A stretch of 64,000 bases of DNA, from positions 1,054,001 through 1,118,000 of the forward strand of contig JACGCM010002671.1 in NCBI GenBank assembly GCA_014058105.1, given 5' to 3'. Source of the DNA: Kingdonia uniflora (taxonomy: Eukaryota; Streptophyta; Magnoliopsida; Ranunculales; Circaeasteraceae). The translations under genes were made by a program, and so were the position numbers. Every line of letters starts with the position of its first letter. Within the stretch, counting starts at the first letter, position 1. The notes below the pieces were generated by a model. It was not told the origin of the DNA, searched no databases, and saw only the letters and a program-made list of their open reading frames with translations. Shown here piece by piece: positions 1-10,173 of the stretch.

Positions 1-758
1 TATAACCGTTTTTTTTATTTTTCTTGAAGAAGTGTTTTAGTCTGTAAACTGATGTAATATAATCTATAAATCAATCTGAAGGAAAGTTTTGAAATTGTCT
101 TGTAAGAAATATTCGAGCTAATAAAAATTTCTTGTTGTGTGCCAAATTTGTATTACAATTCAAACTAAAAAATGTATGTTTAACATACTTATGTAATTCC
201 CTATTTGATAAAGCGAATTGAAAAAATGAGAATGGTAACTCGAACTACTGATGGATCAAAGTGTATGATAGAAAGTAGAAATAACAAAAATAATTTTGGA
301 GGCCGAAAATATGTTGGAAAATGTAATTCCGTATAAAGCATGAAATGTCATGTTTGGTGATGTTTAAGTGTAATAGGGACTTGTGTCGAGCTGAAAGAAG
401 TTAATTGAAGTAAGCTATATGACATCAATCTATTGCAGAAGTGATGTCCTGAAACAAAAATTCAAACTGCGGAGAGATTTTGGCATATGAAAAATAGTTG
501 AGAGATTGTGAATACGAGTTCAAAAAAGAGATGGTCAAAATGTAATGAGGTCGCTTTGGAAAGACAAATTCAAATAACTTTTGAGCATGAGATGAGGGTT
601 GTTAGTTATGGATGAAGGGAAAGAATACATATTAACGCAAATCGGAGTAAGGGGAAGTTTAAGTTTTCGTAATTATTAGGTATAAATAATATTTGAGATG
701 TGATTGGTATGTTTTTGGGTGTTGAACTGGACGAGGCAAGTATGAGAAGGCTTTCGTT

Positions 759-922
759 GAACTGTTTGTAAAATTTTTTGATCTGCCATTATGGAATTAC
801 ACAAGACTGTGTTATGTGAACTGTTTGTAGAATTTTCGATCTGCCATCTTAGAATTACATAAGACTGTGTTATGCAAACTGTTTGTAGAATGTTCAATCT
901 GCCATCCTGGAATTATGCAATA
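759..922. repeat. Tandem repeat, three units of 58-59 bp
   Basis: Units start at 759, 818 and 876. Each begins g/aaactgtttgta and includes 'gatctgccat', 'gaattac' and 'aagactgtgttatg'; the last is incomplete. It lies in the part of element 2 between the MVKARSQ ORF and the missing 3' LTR. The rest of 1-1530 shows no convincing coding sequence, only short ORFs unlike known proteins. Confidence 0.75.
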
Positions 923-1534
923 GTATTCAGCATAGTTGTCATTTTTAATATGTGCACTTCCGTTGACTAGGTCATTAGAGTTCCAACGAACTATTCCCTT
1001 TTTAATTTGTAGGAGTCAAAGTATGTTGTTGGCATGCTATAAGTATCCTTTATTGGCAATAAAGGATGTTTTCTCCGTACTTCAATATTTTGTAATTTGA
1101 AGGCATCCTTTGGAGAAGTTCTTCCGAACTGCTTTGAAAATGCCTTGATGTAGTTGGGTAAAGAATATTTGTGTCCTGTAGTATTTTGGTTAGAGCTATT
1201 TCTGGACAGACTTGAACTATTTTATTTTGTGTGAACTCTATCTTTCTGGATTCATCATCTGTATAAAACACGCGAGGAATAATATCCATATAGAATACAC
1301 TTCTTAGGATAGTAAGCATGAGTTGTACACAAATATTCCCACAAAATCTGTTTATATCCTTGTTGCTAAAAATCTGTTCTCGTTGAATATATCTTCCTCA
1401 AAATCTAATTGAAAGGCGATATTGGTAGTGTACAAAAAGATCTACATGTTGACTATATAAGATCTTTATCCTTTGGTGTTGTGCATCGTATTCTTCTGTA
1501 GGAAAAAATTGCTTTTGGTTGATTGGAAGTTGTC

Positions 1535-1777
1535 ATGGTGAAGGCACGTTCTCAGCGTGTTCGACATGCGGCGAATGGTAGGCTAAGCATAAAGGTGGCT
1601 GAACTTTGTGAGCTGTACTTTTGCATGTTGCCTTATAATATTATGTTACTAGAGTGGCCGTTGCACTTAGATAGTTTAAATGACGAAGATAGGCGCGTGG
1701 AGCTTGATCCTTATTTATGGTGTAATATTTTTTGTGTTTTACTTCAGGATGCAACCCCGCGAGAAGATGTTGTTTGA
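1535..1777 (+). CDS. Small ORF beginning MVKARSQ, unknown function (element 2)
   Basis: An 80-codon open frame starts at ATG 1535 (MVKARSQRVRHAANGRLS) and contains 'KVAELCELYFCMLPYN'. A homologous, stop-riddled sequence lies at 38423-38600 in element 3 ('KVAELCERYFCHLTYD'). It precedes the main opposite-strand gene on the same strand, between it and the element's 3' LTR side. The basic N-terminus MV-x-x-R-S/T-Q recurs in another ORF at 37491. I do not recognise the family. It may be a first gene or upstream exon of the opposite-strand unit. Confidence 0.4.
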   Translation: MVKARSQRVRHAANGRLSIKVAELCELYFCMLPYNIMLLEWPLHLDSLNDEDRRVELDPYLWCNIFCVLLQDATPREDVV

Positions 1778-2380
1778 GAGATCGCATTGGATAAGCTGGT
1801 GGAAGAAGATGAGAAGGTAGCAAGGGGGAGAAAATTCCATGTGGTGAATTGAATTACCCGGGCTGCTTTAAATGAGTAAACTCAAATTTCATGTGGCTGA
1901 ACTATATTTGAATGTAAACTCAAATTTTTATAGTTCAGAAAGAATAAGTAATCTGTTTGCAGTGTTCTATGTTTGTTATCTATTGAATTTTTGGATAAAG
2001 TGTAGATTGAATCTGCGACCTAAAAAGTAAGAGTAATATATTTGTTTAGCTGTTTATGGGGCTGCTATGATTGATTTCAGCTGGCTGATGTCAATAGCTG
2101 TGTAGTGGATTTCAATTTTTGAATATTTACTATATATAGGAATGATATACGGTGTGGTACGAACTTGATTGAGTACAAAAGCAAGGTGAGGGTTCGTGTA
2201 GATTGTCTTGGGAAGGAGGAACTGAATTTTCTAATGGCTGCAGTGAGGGCAAACGTGATAACAAAACACGTTGTCGCAAAAGTAATGATGATGTTGTAAG
2301 GTGAAAATACGTGCTTGTAGAGGCAGTAAGGGTGACTAATACGTATCTGAGAGAGCCGTCGTTTCAAAACCAGGGGAGAG

Positions 2381-2388
2381 TATAAAAA
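2381..2388 (+). promoter_or_regulatory. TATA box of the opposite-strand gene, element 2
   Basis: TATAAAAA sits in 'gagagtataaaaacttgtct', which aligns base by base with 'gagggtataaagacttgtct' at 39253 in element 3. Both lie about 80-90 bp upstream of the first exon ORF and are followed by a CT-rich leader. Confidence 0.55.
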
Positions 2389-3277
2389 CTTGTCTCCCTC
2401 TCCCTAAAAAGCTATCTATAGTTATATAGAGAGAAAAGTGCTGCAGCCAATATTTCTAGAGATTGAAAACGTATGAGTTCCGAGAGAAATCCCATATTAA
2501 AAGCTTTGTCTGGTAAAGGTAATTTGTTGGAAAGGCAGCATAACCACTCAACTGCTGTGAAAGTTGTTGGCAGAGTAGAAGAATGTGGGTCTTCTAGTAT
2601 AGGTGAGTAAATTTTTTATGCTCTGTTTCGTTTGAAGTTCATGGTAGTCTATGTATTTGCTGCTTTATGAATCACCTCTGTATGTGACTAATTGGATATG
2701 GGAAGTATTAGAATGTAGGGGAATAAAAAAGGATTGTTTTCCTGCATTTGTAAAATCTCTGTATATGGTAACTATTTTTGTAGATGAAGAGGAAAAGTTG
2801 AATTTGAGTTTCTGTTGTGGTAGAAATTTTTGAGAACAAATGTTTTTACTGGGTAGTAAGTAGATTGGAAGTATGGGTAGGGTTTTTTCTTGCTGTGCTT
2901 ATGGTATATCATGTGATTGTGTAAGTAATGAATCACATAGGCAGAGTAAATAATAAAAGATTGTTTTTACCTGTAGGTTAAGTATGTATTCTAAAAACTT
3001 AATGCCTAGTAGTAAATTTGTAGTTTCGTCCAATTCGGAGGAAACGTCTTCATCGGGTAGAGAGGACGATTGTAGAGGCATGGAGGAAACTATAGACGGT
3101 AGGAAAGTGACTGTGGGGATAGTGGCAGAGATGCCCATTGTAGTGAGTAATATAGTAAAGCAGGATAATGAAACAGGGACAAATGATGAGATATTTTACA
3201 CATACCCTGAAGGAGTAGATATTGGGAAAGAATTTATGAAATTCAAAAAGAAGTTAATAGGAAAGTGTAGAAATTAT
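2381..3277 (+). pseudogene. Opposite-strand gene of element 2, promoter and 5' exons, cut by element 1
   Basis: A TATA box (tataaaaact, 2381) is followed by an ATG at 2473 that starts MSSERNPILKALSGKG. A donor-like site follows at about 2603 (ATAG/GTGAGTAA), and an acceptor at about 2976 (tacctgtag). The next exon holds 'MYSKNLMPSSKFVVSSNSEE' and 'TYPEGVDIGKEF'. Element 3 has the same layout at 39253-40195. The exon runs into the element 1 target duplication at 3273-3277 and resumes at 15775, so this copy was destroyed by that insertion. No function is known for the product. Confidence 0.65.
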
Positions 3278-3773
3278 TATAGTAGCATATTCCCCAGATT
3301 CGACAAAAGTAAGTCAACAAAGCATAGTCGAAGGCAACCATACATGATCGAAGATACCTTAAGTCCTCATGAAGCTACTTCAAGTCCTCGACCTGCTAAA
3401 AGTAACCATTGTGCCTAGTCAAGAAAAGAGCTGTTAGAGATCCGCAAAGTTCGCCCACTCCCCCCGGAATAGGAGACTAATTCTTTCTGTTTGTAAGCTG
3501 CATGTGTCTATTATAAATACAGGCAGATAATAGATGAGAAATGATCGATAATCTGCAAACCTTACCATTTCGTTACATTAATCCTACAATCATTCCAAAT
3601 TCTATAATAACTAGCAATATATTAGATTTTATATCAAAATTCTCCTCGAGGTCGTGGTTTTTCTCAGCTTTTAGTGAGTTTTCCACGTAAAATCTTGTTT
3701 ATCTAGTCTTATTGAATTCTCTTTATGAATAAGTATTGGCAAAGATTCTCCTTTCGGAAAACGCGTTACTACA
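3278..3773 (+). repeat. 5' LTR of element 1
   Basis: This 496-bp LTR has ends TATAGTAG...GTTACTACA, a decayed version of the TGTAGTGG...CCACTACA termini of its relatives. It contains a TATA box (TATAAATA, 3512-3519) that would drive element transcription. The primer binding site starts three bases after the end. Confidence 0.9.
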
Positions 3774-3775
3774 AT

Positions 3776-3793
3776 TGGCGCCGTCTGTGGGAA
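3776..3793 (+). other. Primer binding site of element 1
   Basis: TGGCGCCGTCTGTGGGAA lies just inside the 5' LTR. The same site type is found in elements 2 and 3, showing that they share a priming tRNA. It differs from the TGGTATCAG-type sites of elements 4 and 5. Confidence 0.8.
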
Positions 3794-3836
3794 TTACCAC
3801 ACTTTTTTTTACCATCACTAATCTAGACACCATCCG

Positions 3837-5445
3837 ATGACAAATATAAACCTGAGAAGCCATTATAGTACCGTCAGAGATCAGGAAATACCAGGAGCTA
3901 TTGATCTTCACGGCGAGGTACTCGAGCTTCAGAAACAAATGGCTGCGGAAAAAGCCTAAAGACTGGAAGATCAGCGTATCCATGCTCAAAATCTTCAAAT
4001 GGAGAGAGACGAATGAAGGAAAGCCTTAGATCAACAGAGTCAAACACATCAGAAAGAAATGAAATAACTGGGGAGAACACAAGATCGACTCACCGGTCCA
4101 CGGACGTCCCCTCCACTCGCCCGGAGCGTGCATAGACCAAGAGTAATTCAACGCGATGATCCACCAGGGAAGACGAGCTACGGATTTCTCGATCCAGATC
4201 CGGGAACTCAAACAGAGCCTCTCGACATTTTGGTTTAACATCCTCAACATCGACAACTCAAGGAAGTTGACGCACCCGTCATCAAACCCCGCCTCCCTTA
4301 CCTGAAAGAAGTCCAATCAAGGATTGATTGGGACCAGAAGGACAGGGAAATTTATTCCTCAGGTTGTAGCCTTACCATTTCCCTCGCAACAGTTCATCAC
4401 CTTGGATAATCTCAACAACAGGATCCAGGCCATAAACTCTGACAATCCAGGTCGAAGATCCGCGCTTGATAGAATCGAGACAATCCCCATCTTCCCTCAT
4501 CTTGAAATTATGCCTATCCCAAAAAATTTCTATATGCACAAATTTATTCAGTATGCAGGTCTGACTGACCTGCTTTCACATGTTCGACATTTCAAAGCTG
4601 CAGTTTTGTTATATTCCAAACTCAACCACATGCTATGTAGGCTATTCAACATAAGCCTGAAGGAAGAACCGCTCCGTTGGTTCCATACTATTCAAGAGGC
4701 CTCTAGCACCACGTTCAGCCAGTTGCAACATCTTTTCAAATCCAATTACACTCATGCTAGAGAGCGAGAGATCATTGTCAATTCCATGTTTTACTTCGAG
4801 CAAGGCGCAAAATAGACCTTAGCAAGCTTTTATAAAAGCTTTCTACAGGAAACAAGGAAAATTGGGAACTCAGACCCTAAAATTGTAGTTCCAGCATTCA
4901 CCTCCGCCCTGCACATAGACTTTAATGTTTGAGATGAGCTTACTCTACACAAACCACGGGCAGTCACAAAAATGATTGATGTTGTTAATAACTACATCGA
5001 ACTAGAGCGATCAAAAAAAGATAAGATGAAGAACTCGTCTGTCATTCATTTTCGAGAAACATCTTCGACCCCATCCCAATGAACAGTTACTACTGAAGTG
5101 CCCAAATAGCGCGACAGAAGCACCGACAACAATAGAAGAAGGGATGGCAAACCCGACAGACCTGTCCCAGTTCTATTGTCAATGACCGCAACTCTCTCTG
5201 CTATCTTGCTGACGATAAAGGGTGATGAGTGTTATCGCGCACCACAAATTATTCCTAATCTTCCCAATATACCACAATGTCAGTATCACAATGTGCGTAG
5301 CCACGAGACTGACACCTGCTACTCCCTTATACAAATCTTTCATCGTATCCTATTAGCTGGAAGACTCTTCAATTATGTAATCGACATCCAAAAGTTTCTC
5401 GAGAATGAAGCAAAAAATAAAGAAGTAGAGCAAAATCAGGTCTAG
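3837..5445 (+). pseudogene. gag: gag of element 1 (broken)
   Basis: A start at ATG 3837 (MTNINLRSHYSTVRDQE) leads into a Gln/Glu-rich coiled stretch. The capsid domain (Retrotrans_gag) is in the ORF at 4324-4815, with 'EEPLRWFHTIQEASSTTFSQL'. The C-terminal Tat-type Cys/His segment is at about 5275-5375 ('CQYHNVRSHETDTCYSLIQ'). At least three stops or frameshifts separate these parts. The order and motifs match Tat gag proteins. The product would have formed the capsid. Confidence 0.8.
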
Positions 5446-5576
5446 GGGCAAGCTTGCCACCCGTATATGATCGAGATTGAGAAAGGGATGAAAAGAAAAT
5501 AAGACGATCGGATTACATATTGCTATAAAATTACCTCCTTAGACAAATCAACAAACTTCTTCCAAGCACAAGCAAA

Positions 5577-6083
5577 TTGAAACGTCCTTACCAAATCACC
5601 TTCGAAGACTGTGACACCAGCCACGTTAAATACCCTCATGACAACCCTCTCGTTATTATGCTCAAAGTCAGACAAGACTACCTACATATGCTTCTCATCA
5701 ATACCAAAAGTGCCACAGATGTATTGTTCAGAAGAGCAATTGAAGTCCTAGGCCTTAGAGATTCGGTAAAAGCTTCACTAACAACAATCACGGGTTTTAA
5801 TGGTTCAAAAAAATCAGCCACAAGAGAGATCACTCTGCCAGTTCAGGCGGGTTCAGAGACTACAATTGTAAAATTTCTTGCCATTGATGCAGAGTCCAAG
5901 TATTTAGGAATTTTGGGACGCAGTTGGTTACATTCAATCAAAGCAGTGCCTTCTACTTATCATCTAGCACTGTATTTTCCAGCAGATCACGAAATATATG
6001 AAATCAAAGGCAGCCAAGCAGTTGCACGAATGTATAAAAATAACATAACCAACCCTCATACAATTAAACTTCTCAAAGCATAG
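5577..6083 (+). pseudogene. Aspartic protease region of element 1, active site lost
   Basis: A 168-codon open stretch carries the Tat retropepsin framework: 'ITFEDCDTSHVKYPHDNPLV', 'TTITGFNGSKKSATREITLP' and 'KYLGILGRSWLHSIKAVPS'. The position of the catalytic D-T/S-G triplet reads N-T-K ('LLINTKSATDVLF'). The nucleophilic Asp and the Gly are therefore gone and the enzyme would be inactive, although the frame is open. Element 2 still has DTG at this place. Confidence 0.75.
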
Positions 6084-7160
6084 CAACTACAACAAGATGA
6101 GCCACCAAAATTTGAGCAGCATGATATCAAGATGGTTGAATATGTTGAACTCGATGGCCCAGGGCGCACAACCTTTATCGGCTCCAAATTATCAATCGAC
6201 AAAAAAGTGACCATGTTACAACTACTTAAGAAGAACATTGACATCTTTGCGTGGACATTCCAATAAATGCCTGACATCGATCCCTCCATTGCTTGTCACC
6301 GACTCAACCTCCTTCCAGGCAGTAAAGCTATCATTCAAAAATGATGAAATCTCGCTCCCCGACTCTGCGATGTAGTAAATGAAGAAATTAATAAACTCCT
6401 TCGAGTAGGATTTATTCGGAAAGCTAGATATCCATAGTGGGTTTCTAATATCATAGCGGTACCAAAGAATAATGGCAAAATTAGGGTTTGTGTTGACTTC
6501 ACATAACCCGACAAGTTTACACCCAAAGATAGTTTCCCGCTATCTCTAATTCCGAAACTTCTCGACTTAGTCGCAGGGCACAAAATTCTTTCTATTATGG
6601 ATGCATCTTCTGGTTATAACTAGGTTCTACTCGCCGAAGAAGATCAGGAAAAAATATCCTTCGTCACCGACAGAGGTCTCTACTGTTACACGGTAATGCC
6701 TTTCGGTTTAAAGAATGCAGGCGCTACTTGCCAAAGACTTGTAACTACAATGTTCAAAGATCATCTCGGCACAATTATGGAAATCCACATCGATGATATG
6801 ATCTGCAAAAGCTTGAAACGAGAAAAGCACTACTGTAACCTTCAAACTATTTTCGATATCCTTCGCAAATTCCAGATGAAACTTATCTCAGAGAAATATC
6901 AATTCGGGGTCGTATCTGGTAAATTTTTGGGACATCTTATCAGCATGTGAGGGATAAAAATCAATCCAACACAAATCAAAGCACTCATCGCGATGCCATC
7001 TCCTCGAACAAAAAAATATGTTCAGAAATTTGTAGGCAAGATAGCTGTTCTTCACAGATTCATCTGTAAGTCATCTGATCAATGCAAACTCCTTAACCTC
7101 CTTCTTCGTGGAAATCCCACTCCTCTTTCGAGCAAACAGTAGAAGGAAGTCATTTGGACT
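6084..7160 (+). pseudogene. Reverse transcriptase of element 1 (broken)
   Basis: The region has 'MPDIDPSIACHRLNLLPGSK', then 'GKIRVCVDFT' (about 6475) and 'MPFGLKNAGATCQRLV' (6696). The catalytic box reads 'IHIDDMICKS' (about 6785), where the usual Tyr of Y-I-D-D is His. 'GKFLGHLIS' and the thumb 'AMPSPRTKKYVQKFVGKIA' follow. Stops are present, including TGA after 'HLISM' (6948-6950), where relatives have Lys-Arg. It follows the protease directly and leads into RNase H. Confidence 0.8.
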
Positions 7161-8182
7161 ACTGACTATGAGATGGCTTTCCAAGATCTTAAACGATACT
7201 TGGAGTGTCCTCCTATAATGAGTACTCCAATTGATGGCGAATCACTTATAATGTACTTATCCGCAACTGAAGATTCTATTAGTTTCGTCCTAATTCGAGA
7301 AGATGGCAGAGTAGAAAAACCAATCTACTTCATCAGTAAAGCACTTATGCTTGCAGAAAAATGATACACAACAATAGAAAAATAGCTATTCGCCCTGGTC
7401 TACAGTTCTCAAAAACTTTGTCCATACTTTCGAGCTCATCCCATCTAAGCCATCACCAAATACCCCCTCAAACTAGTACTCTCCAAAAAAGAAAAATCTC
7501 GAAGAATCCAGCAATGGTCTATTTTTCTTGGAGAATACGACATTTCCTTCGAACCTCAAATATCAATCAAGGGACAAGCAGTGGCCAAATTTTTGCCAGA
7601 CTTTCCCATCGAGGACCTCGATTGGGAAGAACTTGAGAAAATCTTCACAGATGACTCAATAGTAGAAACAGACGCATGGTCCAAAATCTCAGGTTGGTGA
7701 CTTTTTACAGATAAATCAGCAGGACTACAAGTATCAGGGATTGACCTCGTCCCGTTACGCCTTCCAATCATCTAATCGAGAAAGCTATCAAGCTAAAATT
7801 CTATGCTACCAATAATGAGACCGAATATGAAGGAATCTTATACGGTCTCGATCTTGCACTTACTCTTGGAGCAGAAGAATTAATAGTATACGCTAACTCT
7901 TTACTCGTGGAAAATCATTGCAACAAAACTTTCAAAATAGCAGGAAAAATGGTTTATTACGCAGCTCTCGTCGAAGAAAAGATGCAAAAATTCAAATATC
8001 TAACAATTTCTTACTTACCTCGGCAAAAAAATTGTCATGCCGATGCGTTAGCTTACATCGCTGCCATTCTGGGAGACAGTGGAAAAAGATCTTTTGAAAT
8101 CGAAATCATCGAGCATTCCAGCCTCGATATACTCTCAGCATTCCAGATCACCATTGCTGAAAAAGAAGACCCTGAAGACTGA
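7161..8182 (+). pseudogene. Connection domain and archaeal-type RNase H of element 1 (broken)
   Basis: The connection region has 'MYLSATEDSISFVLIREDG' and 'RIQQWSIFLGEYDISFEPQ'. RNase H follows with 'NNETEYEGILYGLDLALTLG' (Glu motif), 'ELIVYANSLLVENH' and 'NCHADALAYIA'. The metal-binding Asp of the usual Y-[ST]-D-S motif is Asn here. Stops at 7362 and later replace codons that look like former CGA or CAG. A second RNase H of this kind, after a decayed RT-linked one, is a mark of Tat elements. Confidence 0.75.
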
Positions 8183-8183
8183 A

Positions 8184-9238
8184 GAAAACCATTCTATGCA
8201 TACCTCAACTCAAACATCCTCCCCAGTAACAAAGATGAACCTCGATCACTTTTGGCCAAGTACCCCAGATTCACCGTCCAAAATCACATCTTATATCGAA
8301 TCACAGGAGGGGGACCACTTATCGATTGCATCTCTCAGAAACAAGCTCAGATCAAAATCAGAAAACTTCATGAAGGTATCTGTGGCACACATGTTTCAGG
8401 AAGATCATTAGCCCAATGCGTTTTTACGCAAGGATTGTACTGGCCCAAGATAAGACAGGATTGCGAAGACTTCGTTCGAAAATGCTACAAATGCCAAATT
8501 CACGCCCAAGACATCAAAAGTCCAGCCTTAGACTTGCATATCAGCAATGACCTTTGGCCATTCAAATGATGGGGAATCGACATCATTGGACCTTTCCATC
8601 CAGCATTGGGAAACCAAAGATTCATCCTAGTCGCCACTAATTTCTTCACAAAATGGGTTGAAGTAGTTCCTCTCTGCCATATTGATAAAAATGAAGTCAT
8701 CAAGTTTCTTTGGGAGTACATCATCACTAGGTTTGGCTGTCCGCATATGATATGCTCCGATAATGGCAAAGAGTTCATCAACGCCAAAGTACTTGCTTTC
8801 CTCCATAAATGCCAAATCCAGCTCACAACATCCACACCATATTATCCTCAAGGCAATGGACAAGCCGAAGCCATAAACAAAATCATCAAATCAGGATTAC
8901 GTAAGCGTCTTGACGACAAGAAGGGGCGATGGGTGGATGAATTGCTCTGTATTCTATGGGCCTACCAAACCACTCCTCGAGTTTCAACAGGCTGCTCTCC
9001 ATTCATGATGACTTTTGGTACCGAAGCAGTCATACCTTCGGACCTCAATCTACCAAGTACTCGACAAAAAATTCTAGATGAAGACAATGAACTTGGTTTC
9101 CTTTGCAACCTCAATTGGATAGAGGAAACCCGAGACAAGGCCATTATGAATTTGGGACGATACCATGATACATTGAAAAAAGCATACAACAAGAAAGTTC
9201 AAAAACAGAAATTTGGTATTGGAGACCTTATCTTATGA
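8184..9238 (+). pseudogene. Integrase of element 1, nearly open, one internal stop
   Basis: The zinc-binding H-H-C-C domain is at about 8370-8500 ('LHEGICGTH' and 'CYKCQIH'). The catalytic core keeps all three acidic residues: Asp in 'WGIDIIGPF' (about 8580), Asp in 'CSDNGKEF' (about 8758) and Glu in 'NGQAEAINK' (about 8870). The end is 'NWIEETRDKAIMNLGRYH' and 'KKVQKQKFGIGDLIL'. Only one stop, TGA at 8567-8569, interrupts the long frame. This is the best-preserved enzyme of the three Tat elements, but with RT and protease decayed it cannot support movement alone. Confidence 0.85.
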
Positions 9239-9470
9239 CAGATCCAAGATAGTACTCAACTTTAAAATTCAAAAAAATTATCTAAAAACTGGGAAGAGCT
9301 ATACATTGTTAGCAACAAAAAAGATAGTAGAACTTATTAGCTGATGACCAAAGATGAAATGCAGCTTAAATATTCATGGAGCACTGCTCAACTAAAATTA
9401 TTTTATAGATGAGACACTGTAACCGTTTTAATCGATTCAAATAATCAAATTTTATTATCAGTTTACTCAT

Positions 9471-9750
9471 TACTATTTGATTTGATCTCGATCTATACTT
9501 GTTAAGTATACATCAGACAAATAATATCCTTACTATTTGATTTGATCTCGATCTATATTTGTCAAGTATACATCAGACAAACAATATCCTTACTATTTGA
9601 TTTGATCTCGATGTATACTTGTCAAGTATACATCAGACAAACAATATCCTTACTATTTCGATTTGATCTCAACCCATATTTAATAAGTATGCATGAGACA
9701 AACAAAATTCTTACTATCTTGATTTGTTCTTGGTTACTACTTAACAAGTA
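9471..9750. repeat. Tandem array of 60-bp units (element 1)
   Basis: The unit starts ttactatttgatttgatctc and includes 'aagtatacatcagacaaa'. Three copies are exactly 60 bp and nearly identical; two more are degraded. It lies just downstream of integrase, the same relative place as the arrays of elements 2 and 3. The remainder of 9240-10173 has no credible gene. Confidence 0.9.
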
Positions 9751-10173
9751 CGACTAAAGACTATTATTCAATTTATGCGAACAACATCCAACTACAGGAT
9801 ATTCTACTTCGCGCTCTTAACTTATTCAATAACCTCTAACAGAGCTCTTGTTCTTCTCAAATCTAAATCTAAAAACCCATCCAAGGATATACATCTGGTA
9901 CTCATTCTCATTACTTGCCATTTCATGGCCATCTTTCACATATCACGCAAACAAACGTTCCTCACCTATCTGCTCGAATCTATAGTCACATTCGATTAAA
10001 TCACTTTATCAAATCTACTACTTTGAATTATTTACAAAACAAATGCACAAAATTATTTCACAAATAAAATTTTTCTATAACACAAATATTTACCACAAAC
10101 TACGAATTAAATTGTTTTGGTCCCACTAACCATTTTTACTTCCTTTATCAACATAGCACTGCTTACACAATGT

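Noticed and set aside
232..336. ORF starting MVTRTTDGSKC, similar to MVTTRTQ
   Set aside because: Only 34 codons, and the similarity is limited to the first few residues.
1..700. Possible 3' LTR of element 2 at the window start
   Set aside because: No stretch here matches 27858-28415 and there is no CCACTACA end or purine tract. The LTR is more likely outside the window.
9775..9999. 74-codon plus-strand ORF after the element 1 tandem array
   Set aside because: Low-complexity hydrophobic composition in the untranslated zone, with no counterpart in elements 2 or 3.
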